From the NCBI RefSeq assembly GCF_025144225.1, contig NZ_JALXXB010000006.1, positions 69,256 through 133,255 on the forward strand: a DNA stretch of 64,000 bases, read 5' to 3'. This DNA comes from Aestuariimicrobium sp. p3-SID1156. Lineage in GTDB: Bacteria > Actinomycetota > Actinomycetes > Propionibacteriales > Propionibacteriaceae. Position numbers and translations under genes: made by a program. Positions 33,206 to 43,800 of this stretch are shown here, in pieces (positions within the stretch are counted from its first letter, which is position 1; each line of letters opens with the position of its first letter). The notes under the pieces were generated by a model. The model was given only the letters and a program-made list of their open reading frames with translations. It was not told where the DNA came from and did not search any database.

Positions 33206-33640
33206 TCAGACCACCCGCGGGTAGTCGATCGTCAGCAGAGTGTCGTCGCGAACGTCGCGCAGCACGCTCTCGCTGAGTTCTCCGATGCCGATGCCTCGAG
33301 CTCGGGAGGGCACCACATCGTCGTCCTCGGGGCTCCAGGCTCGGAGCACAGCGACACGCGATACGTTCGCGACGTGGTCCGGCATGTCACGCAACCACCC
33401 GAGCCACGCGTCGGCTTCGATCTCACCGTGGACCGGCGCGTCGTTGCGACGCCCGATGAGACTGTCGCAGTCACACATCCGGCTGGTCAGAGTGAACACC
33501 ACGGACGAGCCTCGGACTCGAGGGGAGGCTATGCGCATGGTGGTCTGCACGGGCGGCATGCCCAGCCTGTCCTCAGTGAATCGCTGGAACTCCGAAGTGA
33601 AGGCTGCGGCGTTGATCGCCCACAGATTGGTGGCGCACAT
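33206..33640 (-). CDS. Hypothetical protein, cassette-like
   Basis: 144 residues starting MCATNLWAINAAAFTSEFQR. No signal peptide or membrane segment, mildly acidic, with a Trp-rich middle (DAWLGWLRDMPDH). I recognise no family. It stands alone between repeat copies A and B and is oriented opposite to the gene in the next interval. No clear ribosome-binding site. Confidence 0.5.
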   Translation of the reverse strand: MCATNLWAINAAAFTSEFQRFTEDRLGMPPVQTTMRIASPRVRGSSVVFTLTSRMCDCDSLIGRRNDAPVHGEIEADAWLGWLRDMPDHVANVSRVAVLRAWSPEDDDVVPSRARGIGIGELSESVLRDVRDDTLLTIDYPRVV

Positions 33641-33677
33641 GCTCCCCCATCTTATGCTCTCGATACGCGACGGAGAG

Positions 33678-33732
33678 GCCTATCCGTGACGTAATGCGGT
33701 GGAGTTCCGCTTCAACAATTAGTCGGCTAGGC
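33678..33732 (+). repeat. Cassette-border repeat, copy B, attC-like fold
   Basis: The core GCGGTGGAGTTCCG-CTTCAAC is at 33696-33716. It is enclosed by GCCTA/TAGGC (33678-33682 and 33728-33732) and by GACGTAAT/ATTAGTC, which pair with one unpaired G. This layering of two short stems with an extra base on one arm resembles integron attC sites, but the outer cores differ from the consensus GTTRRRY/RYYYAAC by one base each. Confidence 0.5.
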
Positions 33733-33756
33733 ATTTCAGATGCCTATCGTTGTCTC

Positions 33757-34272
33757 GTGGACCTTCTGAGCTTCGTCGCGTCGACGCTGTCGATGGACGG
33801 GAATGGGCTGCGCCCTGAGTACCTCGACATTGCCGTGAACGGCTCATCACTGCGCGCCTCGATCGGTGAAGAATCACTGGGGTGGACTTCCACTCCGTTG
33901 CACCGCGGATGGGCTCTGGAGCCTGGGGTGGGTTGGCTGGCGTCCTTGTCGCTCGGTCTACAGACTGGCCTTCCTGCTGGCCGGGCGGAGCTGTACGTAT
34001 GCCGCGAGTGTGGCGACCTTGGTTGCGGCGCGCTCACCGTCAACATCGAACGTGGTGGGCAGTTGGTGCACTGGAGCCAGTTCGGATGGGAGGACGACCT
34101 CAGCGAGTCCTACGCCTCCGTTGAATCACCGATGGAATTCACATTCGAAGCGTCGGCCTATGACGAGACTCTGCGCAGAGTGGGGGAACGGGCGCTGGCG
34201 AAGCAACGTCAGTCAGCTGCGACCGGGCATCTGTGGTGGCGTGAGCCAGGTCTGGTGGTTATCGATCTGTGA
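33757..34272 (+). CDS. Hypothetical protein with CxxC-GC motif
   Basis: About 171 residues from GTG 33757 (the frame opens at 33694). The centre has ELYVCRECGDLGCGALTVNI, a three-cysteine motif seen in uncharacterised actinobacterial proteins and suggestive of a small metal site. Preceded by an acidic WEDD region further on (SQFGWEDDLSESYASV) and no membrane segment. Its stop codon is followed after 1 bp by GCCTAAC and then repeat copy C, an arrangement like an integron cassette. Function unknown. Confidence 0.6.
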   Translation: MDLLSFVASTLSMDGNGLRPEYLDIAVNGSSLRASIGEESLGWTSTPLHRGWALEPGVGWLASLSLGLQTGLPAGRAELYVCRECGDLGCGALTVNIERGGQLVHWSQFGWEDDLSESYASVESPMEFTFEASAYDETLRRVGERALAKQRQSAATGHLWWREPGLVVIDL

Positions 34273-34273
34273 C

Positions 34274-34312
34274 GCCTAACTGTCGCGCAATGCGGTGGAG
34301 TTCCGGTTTGAC
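34274..34312 (+). repeat. Cassette-border repeat, copy C
   Basis: Begins with GCCTAAC (34274-34280), an exact match to the RYYYAAC inverse core of attC sites, then AATGCGGTGGAGTTCCG and GTTTGAC to 34312. The spacing from GCCTA to the 14-mer core is the same as in copy B. A matching GTTRRRY core is not seen downstream. Confidence 0.55.
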
Positions 34313-34333
34313 GTACAGCGTCAATGACGGACT

Positions 34334-34546
34334 TTGTCAGAGACTGGTGTCGTCGTCAGATCGTTCGGCAACAAGGACACCGAACGGCTGCGGCGTCGCG
34401 AGCGCGTGCGCTCGATCCATCCGAGGATCCACCGAGTCGCGTTGCGGAAACTGCGCCAGGTGGGCCCCGCGGAGGTGCTCGACGACCCCCGCATCCCACC
34501 CGGCGATAGGCTCGAAGCGCTGAGAGGCGAACTTGCCACCACTTGA
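34334..34546 (+). pseudogene. higB: N-terminal fragment of HigB toxin
   Basis: 70-codon frame from a TTG reading VRSFGNKDTERLRRRERVRS, then PRIHRVALRKLRQ and IPPGDRLEALRGELATT. The first about 65 residues are the conserved start of HigB (R-S-F-G-x-K-D-T-E-R-L; PPGxRLEAL). It ends where HigB would go on to GQHSIRIN. The missing piece lies at 33020-33127 on the other strand next to higA. No antitoxin gene follows it. Confidence 0.75.
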
Positions 34547-34826
34547 CCGACCGGATAGGATCGCGTCAAGTATTTAATCACCGCGACCGCAAGGTGGTTG
34601 GAGAGGGATGACCCCACGTGGGCTGTGGTGAGCAGCGCATAGTCAGCACCGGGTAGCGCCGGGAACCACGTCGAGATTGAGATACAGACGACCCGGCAGG
34701 GAGCGACTTCTCCCGTAAGGCACGGAGGCCCGACAGGGCCCAGTGGAGCATCGCGCACGGCGACCGGGAAAGTAGCCGGACAACTATTCCCCCGTCTCCG
34801 GACAGTTCAAGCTGTCTGGAGTTGTC
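34547..34826. other. 280-bp non-coding stretch before the excisionase gene
   Basis: No credible protein is seen. It contains an AT-rich patch (AAGTATTTAATCACC near 34569), several small GC hairpins, and a strong hairpin CTCCGGACAG/CTGTCTGGAG at 34796-34821 directly before the excisionase start. It may hold an att site, a promoter/operator or an untranslated RNA; the hairpin overlaps the GGAG ribosome-binding site. Confidence 0.5.
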
Positions 34827-35132
34827 ATGGGGTACTCCCCGCCTCCTTCGTCCGATCTCACTCACTACATCACGCTCCAGGAAGCCGTCTCGCTCGGCTA
34901 CGGCGCGTATCAGACCCTCCGGAAGTGGATCGCTGACGGTCGACTGCCCGCCGTCAAGATCGGTTCCCGCATCAAAATGCTGCGAACCGACCTCGACGCT
35001 CTCGCGGTCGCCGTCAGGCCTGCAACCTTCGAGGAGATCGAAGCCGCCGCAGAGCGGCTCGCCGCCTCCGCTCCCCCGCTGAGCGACGCCCAGGTCCGCC
35101 GCCTCAGCGCGATCTTCGGCGGTGCGGCATGA
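34827..35132 (+). CDS. Excisionase-like helix-turn-helix protein
   Basis: 101 residues with a MerR/excisionase-type winged helix: HYITLQEAVSLGYGAYQTLR, KWIADGRLPAVKIGSRI, then a helical tail. Such proteins direct excision or control of integrative elements. ATG with GGAG six bases upstream. The stop overlaps the next start (ATGA at 35129-35132), so it is coupled to the exonuclease-like gene that the IS21 element has split. No integrase gene is found nearby, so the element looks decayed. Confidence 0.7.
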   Translation: MGYSPPPSSDLTHYITLQEAVSLGYGAYQTLRKWIADGRLPAVKIGSRIKMLRTDLDALAVAVRPATFEEIEAAAERLAASAPPLSDAQVRRLSAIFGGAA

Positions 35133-35329
35133 GCGCCGGGCTCGCGTGCACGAAAGACCTCTTCTTCACGCGCGACACCACTGAAACCCCTGGTAGAACG
35201 GCAATGGCGGCACCGCCGTATGGGGAGCAGCCCCATGACGCCGCCGCCGCCGATGCTCGCGACCCGGTCGATGCGGCGGGCTGGTCTCGGACAGTGGTGG
35301 CGGACTCGGCGACGTCGCGGAAGCACCCG
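35129..35329 (+). pseudogene. 5' part of exonuclease-like gene split by IS21
   Basis: 67 codons from an ATG overlapping the excisionase stop, up to ...SRKHP, where IS21 begins. Residues are polar and Ala-rich without a recognised domain (for example KDLFFTRDTTETPGRTA). Removing the IS together with one CCCG copy joins it in frame to 37495-38268, giving one 324-residue protein. Confidence 0.7.
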
Positions 35330-35400
35330 GTGTCGACGACGGTCGAAAAGGGAGCCAGTAGCGACGGTCGAAAAGGGAGCCACGCGATCACGATGGAGGG

Positions 35401-37424
<2,024 letters not shown>

Positions 37425-37494
37425 ACACCACAAACCAGTGGCTCCCTTTTCAACCGCCGGAAACGGTCCCCTTTTCGACCGTCGTTGACACCCG

Positions 37495-38268
37495 TTCGAG
37501 GTCCTGACTCGTTCAATAGCACGCGGAGCGCGCGGCGCTGCCGGCTTCGGGCAGTACCCCTCGGTGACCGCGATGTCCACGGATCAGGATTCCATCGTCA
37601 TCGGCTTCGACACCGAGTTCGTGACTGTCGATCTGATGGATGCCGACCGCGTATGGGTCGGCGAGGACGAGCACATGGTGCGGAAGATTGTGTCCTACCA
37701 GTTCGCCGCGATTGACCCTCTCGATGATTCCCAGCTCCGGCTCTGCGTGGTCATCCCCCGGAGCTACAGGGGGCCGCGCGGCTCTCGTACGGCGCGACTG
37801 TCCTTCGAGAAGGGCCTTGAGATCGCGATCATGAGCCTGGGTCTTCATGAGCACAGGCTCGCAGTTGGGTGGACTGACAAGGGCGTCTCGGCGCAGTCTG
37901 CCATCGGTGACGACGGCAAGTCCCACCCCTCGGTGTGGTTCAAGCACAGTCCCGAGGGGACGCCCAGGGCGTTGCCGATCACTTTGGTCGCGCACTACCA
38001 GCACGCCGACCTGACTACTTTCGTCGACCGCCGGAAGGCGATCAACGTCTGGAACCAGGCGTATCCCGGTCGGTCGAAGACGCTGTCTGATCGTGCGGGT
38101 TGGGACGGTCGACACATATGCGGGCGCCCTCTACCACCGAGCGAAAGAGATCGCGGCAGGAAACTCGAACTCGAGCTGGACCCCCGACCAAGCCACGAGC
38201 GCCCCCACTCTCTAGAGCGTAGGTCCACGTCAGGGCCTATTTCTCTGTCGAAGCGGTGTGAGGGGTAG
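37495..38268 (+). pseudogene. 3' part of exonuclease-like gene split by IS21
   Basis: Open from the IS21 junction; a GTG at 37564 could restart translation. It shows a DEDD-type exonuclease motif I (IVIGFDTEFVTV) and a possible motif II (TLVAHYQHADLTTF), a combination also found in exonuclease domains of family-B-like polymerases on mobile elements. From about residue 180 after the junction the sequence becomes Arg/Ser-rich (RPLPPSERDRGRKLELELD), which suggests a frameshift and loss of the rest of the protein. Confidence 0.55.
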
Positions 38269-38366
38269 AGGAGCTCGTCGAGCGCGCAATGGGCAAAGGC
38301 AGCGAAGCCGTCTACTCCGACGGCGACGACATGATCAAGCTCTGGCACGCCCAGCCGACGACATGA
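38099..38366 (+). other. Frameshifted coding remnants
   Basis: Two stretches in another frame look protein-like: GTVDTYAGALYHRAKEIAAG and following residues ending at a TAG (38213-38215), and EELVERAMGKGSEAVYSDGD through a TGA (38364-38366). They may be the lost 3' end of the exonuclease-like gene or of another gene. The stretch runs up to the convergent 3' end of the IS3-split gene. Confidence 0.35.
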
Positions 38367-39214
38367 GCCGGTCGGCGTAGCCGATGAGACTGGTGATCAG
38401 CATGAGAACCTGGATGCAGTTGCGCTTACTGAACTGACGCGAGGAGACGCCATGCACGCTCGCGTGGCGCGAGTAGTAGTTCGGCACCTTGTCGCCCTTG
38501 TGCTTCCAGAACTGCTCGTGGGCGTTCCAGATCGGCAGCCAGACCATCGCCTCGTGGACACCCATCTCGTCGATGGCGGCCGGCACGTCCGCGCCCTTCT
38601 TCCGATTCGTGATGAGGCGTCGGGCGGCCTGGTCGGGGTAGAAGCGGTAGATGAGCGTGTCGAGCGTGACGGTGAACATCGCCTGGGCCGAGCGGAAGTG
38701 TCCAGAACGCATCGCGCCGAGCCCGTCGAGTACGAACTTCAGCTCGTCGCCGACTACGTCGCGGTTCGCCTGCTCAAGAACGGTAGCGCAGTCGTCGGTG
38801 ATCGACTCGTAACAGTCACCCAGCACCCGCCGACGGCCCGAGCGGTCCTGTGCCCGGAGCAGGCGGAGCGCTGTGCGGCCGCGAGGCACCAGGTAGAGCG
38901 GGATGCCCTCCTGCTCGAGGAACTCATGCACTTGATAGGCCTTGATCTCGTCTGCGTGGCTCCTCAGATTAGGCGGGAGGAGCGCACGGTTGAACCCGCG
39001 CAGCATCTGCAGGTCGAAGAGCGGCTTCAGGGAGCCGCGCAGCCCCTCGAGCATCGCGGCCTGCTGGCTCGCGATCTGCTTGAGCATCGGCTCGATCGCT
39101 GGGCTGACTCCGACGCCCTTCAGCGCCGGGAAGTCGATCATCGGAGCCGTGAACGTCGGTAGGCTCGCCACGATCGACGCCACCTGCGACTGGACTCGCT
39201 CGTTGTACTGGGCC
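38335..39214 (-). pseudogene. 3' part of the fourth hsd-operon gene (HEPN-like), split by IS3
   Basis: About 290 codons. Includes QYNERVQSQVASIVASLPTF, a helical middle (SPAIEPMLKQIASQQAAMLE), LEQEGIPLYLVPRGRTALRL, and a C-terminal helical domain ending YYSRHASVHGVSSRQFSKRN. RHASVH is an R-x4-H motif as in HEPN ribonucleases, and the RH-x3-HG...N pattern is common at the end of uncharacterised defence-associated helical proteins. Function unknown; removal of the IS and one GCC restores a 404-residue protein with 40451-40788. Confidence 0.65.
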
Positions 39215-39221
39215 GCCCCCT

Positions 39222-40037
39222 TCATTCGGTCCGGACGCTCTGTGAGTCGTCGGTTTCGATTTGATGGGTGCATTGCTGAGCGTACTCGGCTGGGGGTAGG
39301 TAGCCGAGCGAGGAGTGCCGGCGGTGGTGGTTGTACTCGTCCTTCCAGTCGCCGATCACGACCTGCGCGTGCAGTAGCGAGTAGAAGCTGTTGATGTTGA
39401 GGCACTCGTCGCGGATCCGGCTGTTGAACGACTCGACGTACCCGTTGCGCCACGGCGAGCCCGGAGGGATGTAGGACAGGCCTGTGCGGGTGCCGGCCCA
39501 GTCGGCCATCGCCTCGCTGATGAACTCCGGCCCGTTGTCCGACCTGAGCACCGCCGGGGCGCCCCGGGCGGCGACGAGGTCCTCGAGGTGGGCGGTGAGT
39601 CGGTCGGCGGTAATCGAGCGCTCCACGAGGCCGCCGATGCACTCCCGGGTGTGTTCGTCGACGATCGAGCAGATCTTGATCGACCGTCCGTGCTCGTCGG
39701 CGTCGAACTGGAAGTCCACCGCCCACACCACGTTCGGCGCGTCCGCCGTCGGCGCGTCGACGGTCGAGGACCCGACGCGTTTGCGTCGCCGCCGCTGCGG
39801 GACCCGGAGCCCTTCGTCACGCCACAGGCGTTGGGTCTTCTTGTGGTTCACCACCCAGCCCTCGGCGCGCGCATCGTGATACGCGCGTCGGTACCCGTAG
39901 CGGGGATGGTCCTTCGCCCAGGCGCGCAGCCAGTCCCGCAGCGCCCGGTCCGGGTCTGCGGTCGTGTCGGCGTTGAGCGGGCGTCGGTACGCGGAGCGGG
40001 ACAGCCCGACCAGACGGCACGCCATCCGTTCACTCAC
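39222..40037 (-). CDS. IS3 transposase OrfB
   Basis: DDE transposase with rve domain: VVWAVDFQFDADEHGRSIKI (first Asp), VLRSDNGPEFIS (second Asp) and NGYVESFNSRIRDECLN (Glu), plus the HHRRHSSLGYLPPAEYA end. The frame stays open upstream to the orfA end, so it is probably made as an OrfAB fusion by -1 frameshifting at GGGAAAC (40094-40100). The first Met used here is internal to that fusion. Confidence 0.92.
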   Translation of the reverse strand: MSERMACRLVGLSRSAYRRPLNADTTADPDRALRDWLRAWAKDHPRYGYRRAYHDARAEGWVVNHKKTQRLWRDEGLRVPQRRRRKRVGSSTVDAPTADAPNVVWAVDFQFDADEHGRSIKICSIVDEHTRECIGGLVERSITADRLTAHLEDLVAARGAPAVLRSDNGPEFISEAMADWAGTRTGLSYIPPGSPWRNGYVESFNSRIRDECLNINSFYSLLHAQVVIGDWKDEYNHHRRHSSLGYLPPAEYAQQCTHQIETDDSQSVRTE

Positions 40038-40087
40038 CTGCAGTGTCCTGATCAGGTGCGCGACGGCGGCGCGGCGCCTGCCCTGGC

Positions 40088-40372
40088 CTAGAAGTTTCCC
40101 TCAGCCAGCTCCTTGAGCGCGGCTTTCTCCAGCTCCGCTTCGGCGAGCAGCCGCTTCAACGTGGCGTTCTGCTTCTCGAGCTCCTTGAGGCGCTTCGCGT
40201 CGTCGGCCTTGAGTCCGCCGTATTGGTTACGCCACCGGTAGTACGTCTGCTCGGACACCCCGAGCTCTCGGCACACCGCCGCGACGTCCTGCCCGTCGGC
40301 GAGCATCCTGTCGGCCTGCCCGAGCTTGCGGACGACCTGCTCCGGAGTGTGACGCTTCCTACTGTTCGTCAT
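40088..40372 (-). CDS. IS3 OrfA
   Basis: 94 residues: helix-turn-helix KRHTPEQVVRKLGQADRMLA and GVSEQTYYRWRNQYGG, then a leucine-zipper-like coiled coil (LKELEKQNATLKRLLAEAEL). Ends KELAEGNF at a TAG just after the slippery heptamer GGGAAAC, which is read G-GGA-AAC in frame. After a -1 slip the sequence continues LLGQGRRRAAVAHLIRTLQ into OrfB. Confidence 0.9.
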   Translation of the reverse strand: MTNSRKRHTPEQVVRKLGQADRMLADGQDVAAVCRELGVSEQTYYRWRNQYGGLKADDAKRLKELEKQNATLKRLLAEAELEKAALKELAEGNF

Positions 40373-40450
40373 GATCTGACCAGTCTCCCTGCCCGCCACC
40401 GCGGGCAACAGGACGACTCGCATAACGACCGGACCTACGAAACGGGGTCA

Positions 40451-40788
40451 GCCCAGTACGGCTCGAGCGCATTCTTGACCAGCACGTCGTAGTCAGGCAG
40501 CGCCGACTTCATCTGCTCCTGGAGGCGTCGGTTCAGCGGCCCCATGATGTCCCGCGCGTACACCGAGGTGCCCGGGATCATCGCCTTCATCTGCTCTCGG
40601 ATGGGCGCGACCATCTTCGCGACGGCGGCATCCATGCTGGGCATCAAATACTGCGCGAACCTTGGCGGCAGTCGAAGCCTCGCCCCGACGTCCGCAGCAG
40701 AGTCTCGGTCTTGCTCGCTCTCCGAGTTGCGCTCCCTCTCTTGGGCAGGCTTGAGATCGTCCTCTCGATCATCGTCGTCGCGTGTCAT
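40451..40788 (-). pseudogene. 5' part of the fourth hsd-operon gene, split by IS3
   Basis: ATG 40788 has GAGGAG six bases upstream. The first about 40 residues are highly charged (TRDDDDREDDLKPAQERERN), then a helical region LPPRFAQYLMPSMDAAVAKM and LNRRLQEQMKSALPDYDVLV, ending NALEPYW-A at the IS3 border. It starts 85 bp after the hsdR stop on the same strand. Joined in frame to 38335-39214 when the IS and one GCC are removed. Confidence 0.7.
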
Positions 40789-40873
40789 GGCACTCTCCTC
40801 GTTGCCGCGCTCGCGCAAACAAATGCTGCATCATCGAGGCCGTTGTCAGCACTCTCAGAAACCCTTGCGCACT

Positions 40874-43800
40874 TCAAGTCGCTGAGTCAGTAGCACCCAA
40901 CTGTGCAGCAACGTGGGCGGCGAAGATCGGGTCGTCGTGGATGCGGGCGACGACGTCGTCGGCGATCTTGTCCACATCAAGAGGCCCGTCTGGGCCGTCG
41001 TACTCCACCGACTGCGCGGGCCACTGGAAGTCGATCCGCGGGGTGTATGCGCTCTCTCCGTCGTCGCCGTAGGCGGTGAGGACATGATCAAAGACAAGCC
41101 GCACCTTCGTGGAGAAGATGTCGAGCGTGTAGGGAGTCTCGGGCAGCTCTTGGTCCAGGACTCGTCGGATCGTGCTATCGACGTCATTCATCACGTCGAC
41201 CTTGCGTCGCCAGTCTTGGACTAGTTTGTCATGGAGATGTTCCAGCAACTTCTTTGCGCTGGCCTTCACCGTGTCGCGCTCGTCGTCGGTGAGCACCGGA
41301 TCGGGCTGGGTCAGCAGGTCAAAGATCGCTAGCTCTTCCTCGGTCATTCCCTCACGAGCCGACCGTTCTTCCTCCTCGGTCAGGTTCTGCGACAGCTCGA
41401 TCAAGCGCCGCAGGTACTCGTCGATGTTCACGCTGCCGGAGTTGTAGTCGTCGATCAGCTGCTCGATCCGCTCGACGAGTTCGTACCGGGTGGGGTTGCG
41501 CGTCGCCGAGGCGATGGCCTGTTGGCGTAGCAGTTGCGCCAGTCGGTCCGTCTCGGCTCGCTTGCGACCAGCGAGCTTGGCCGACAGACCTTCGAAGTCG
41601 ATCTGTGACAGGTCAATGAGCGGATCGGGTTTGGTCCCCTCGGCAGCGGCTCGGATGACATATTCCTCGGCACCTACGGAGCGGTCGAGCAGTGCGTCCA
41701 CCGCATCCGTGACCGAACCGAGGTCCGCCTCGGCCGGCCGTGTGACCTCCGCGATGCGCTCGGCGAGCACCCTGATCGCTGCGACGTTGCGTTGCTGCGC
41801 AGCAGCCTTGGGGTCGGGCAGGAGGGCCTTGAAGAGCTTCCGCACCTGGCGTGCCTTCTGCTGGAAGTCGGTGCGTGTGCCCTCGTCGACGAGTAGCGCC
41901 TCGACAGCTGCGTCGCGCTTGGCGACGTGGTCGAATCCTTCGGCGTCGCGCATCGCAGCAAGGTCGACTCCGACGCCGGTGCAGAAGGCGAACAGGTCGG
42001 CCACGGCAGCGTCCAGCTCGGCGGCGAGGGCGTCGATGATTTCGATCGGTGAGTCGCCGGCGTTCGCGGCCCCGTAGATCGCCAACGCCTTCTCCAGGTT
42101 CCGGAAGACACCGACGTAGTCGACGATCAACCCGTTGTCCTTCTCCGGGAAGACCCGGTTGGCCCTGGCGATCGTCTGCATCAACGTATGATTACGCATC
42201 GGCCGGTCGAGGTAGACCGTCGAGACACTGGGCGCGTCGAAGCCGGTCATCCACATCGCGCAGACGAACACGAGCCGCAGCGGGTCCTGGGCGTCCTTAA
42301 ACTTCTCGGCCAGGTCCTCGCGGATCATCCGCTCGCGGTGCGGTCGGATGTCGAGGCCCTGTTCGTCAAGCATCTTCAGCTCGTTCTGGCTCTGCGAGAC
42401 CACGACCGCCATGTCGGTGGTCTCCATGAGCTCGATCCGCGATGCCAGCCACGGACGCTCGAGCTCTGGCAACGCGTCATGCTCCGCCTTCAGGTCAGCC
42501 AGATGCTCGGTCCAGGCTTCTCGGACGAGGTTGTACATCCGCACGGCTGCGGCCTTGTCGAGCCCGACGTACATCGCCTTGCCGGTGAAGCCCCGGCCGA
42601 CGAAGTGGGTCACGAGGTCCTTGGCGATCGTCTTCAGGCGCTCAGGACGTGTCAGCAGCGTGTATTGCGTACCGAACGCCCGAGCGAGCTGGCCCTCGGC
42701 GTCCTCGTCGAGCTCGGCCTCCTCGAGGAGTTCGTTGAGTTCCTCGGAGAAATTCTCGTTGACCAGCTGCAGCTCGGGAATGCGGTTCTCGTAGTACAAC
42801 GGGACCGTCGCGCCGTCCTCGATCGCGTCGCGGAAGTTGTAGACGCTGACGTAGTCACCGAACTGCTCGCGCGTGGCCTGCTCCTCACCGGCAATCAGCG
42901 GTGTGCCGGTGAAGCCCATCATCGAGGCGTTCGGTAGCGCAGTGCGCATGTTCAGGGCGAGTGTGTCGTACTGGCTTCGGTGCGCCTCGTCGGTGATGAC
43001 GATGACATCCGAACGGGTTGAGAGAACCGGCATCTGCCGCTCCCCCAACGCCTTCGACGGCTGGAACTTGTGGATCAACGTGAACACGTACCGGTGGTCA
43101 GCCGCCAGCAGCTCACGCAGGTGCGCCACGGAGTCTGCGTGCACCCTGGCCTCGGGCGAGATCGCCCCGGCGTCGGCGAACTCCCCGTGGAGCTGAGTGT
43201 CGAGCTCGGTGCGGTCGGTGACCATGACAAACGTCCACCTGCCCGGCACCCGTCGCAGCACCTTCTGGCTGAACCACAGCATCGACAGCGACTTGCCCGA
43301 GCCCTGGGTATGCCAGAAGACTCCCAGGCGCTTGTCCTGCTCAGCACGCGCCCGGTGCAGGTTCTCGATCGCGGCGTTGACTCCGAGGAACTGGTGGGAT
43401 CGCGCGAGAACCTTGATCAGGCCACCGGGCCGCTCCATGTACGCGACGAAGTTCTCTAGTAGGTCTAGCAGAACGGACGGGTCGCAGGTACCTCGAAGCG
43501 CAGTCTCCAGGGCGACCGCACCGCGGGTGCCGTGGGCGTCGATGACCTTCCAGTCGTTGAAGAACTCCCACGGCGCGTAAGTTGACCCGACCTTCGCCTG
43601 GCTTCCATTGGACAGCAACACGAAGCAGTTAGGGATGAATAGCTGCGGGATGGTGTCGCGGTAGTCGGTCAAGTTGTTGTCGTAGGCCGCCTTGACCGAC
43701 TCGTTGGGCTCCTTGAACTCCATCAGCACTAGCGGTACCCCGTTGACGAACAGCGCCAGATCCAGCCGCCGGCTGTGCAGGTTGCCCTTGACCCACATCT

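Larger units (their letters stand above)
39215..40450 (-). mobile_element. IS3-family insertion sequence
   Basis: About 1236 bp with orfA and orfB. The ends are imperfect inverted repeats sharing CCCC and GGTCCGG (right end TGACCCCG on the minus strand; left end GCCCCCTTCATTCGGTCCGG). GCC is repeated on each side (39212-39214 and 40451-40453), a 3-bp duplication typical of IS3. The restored target is the perfect palindrome GTACTGGGCCCAGTAC with the insertion at its centre. End positions are uncertain by about 2 bp. Confidence 0.85.

Noticed and set aside
33020..34600. A complete integron
   Set aside because: No tyrosine-recombinase integrase gene or attI is present and the border repeats only partly match attC, so only a cassette-like array is proposed.
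35330..35385. CRISPR-like repeats GGTCGAAAAGGGAGCC
   Set aside because: Only two copies per end, arranged as IS21 terminal subrepeats, with no spacers or cas genes.
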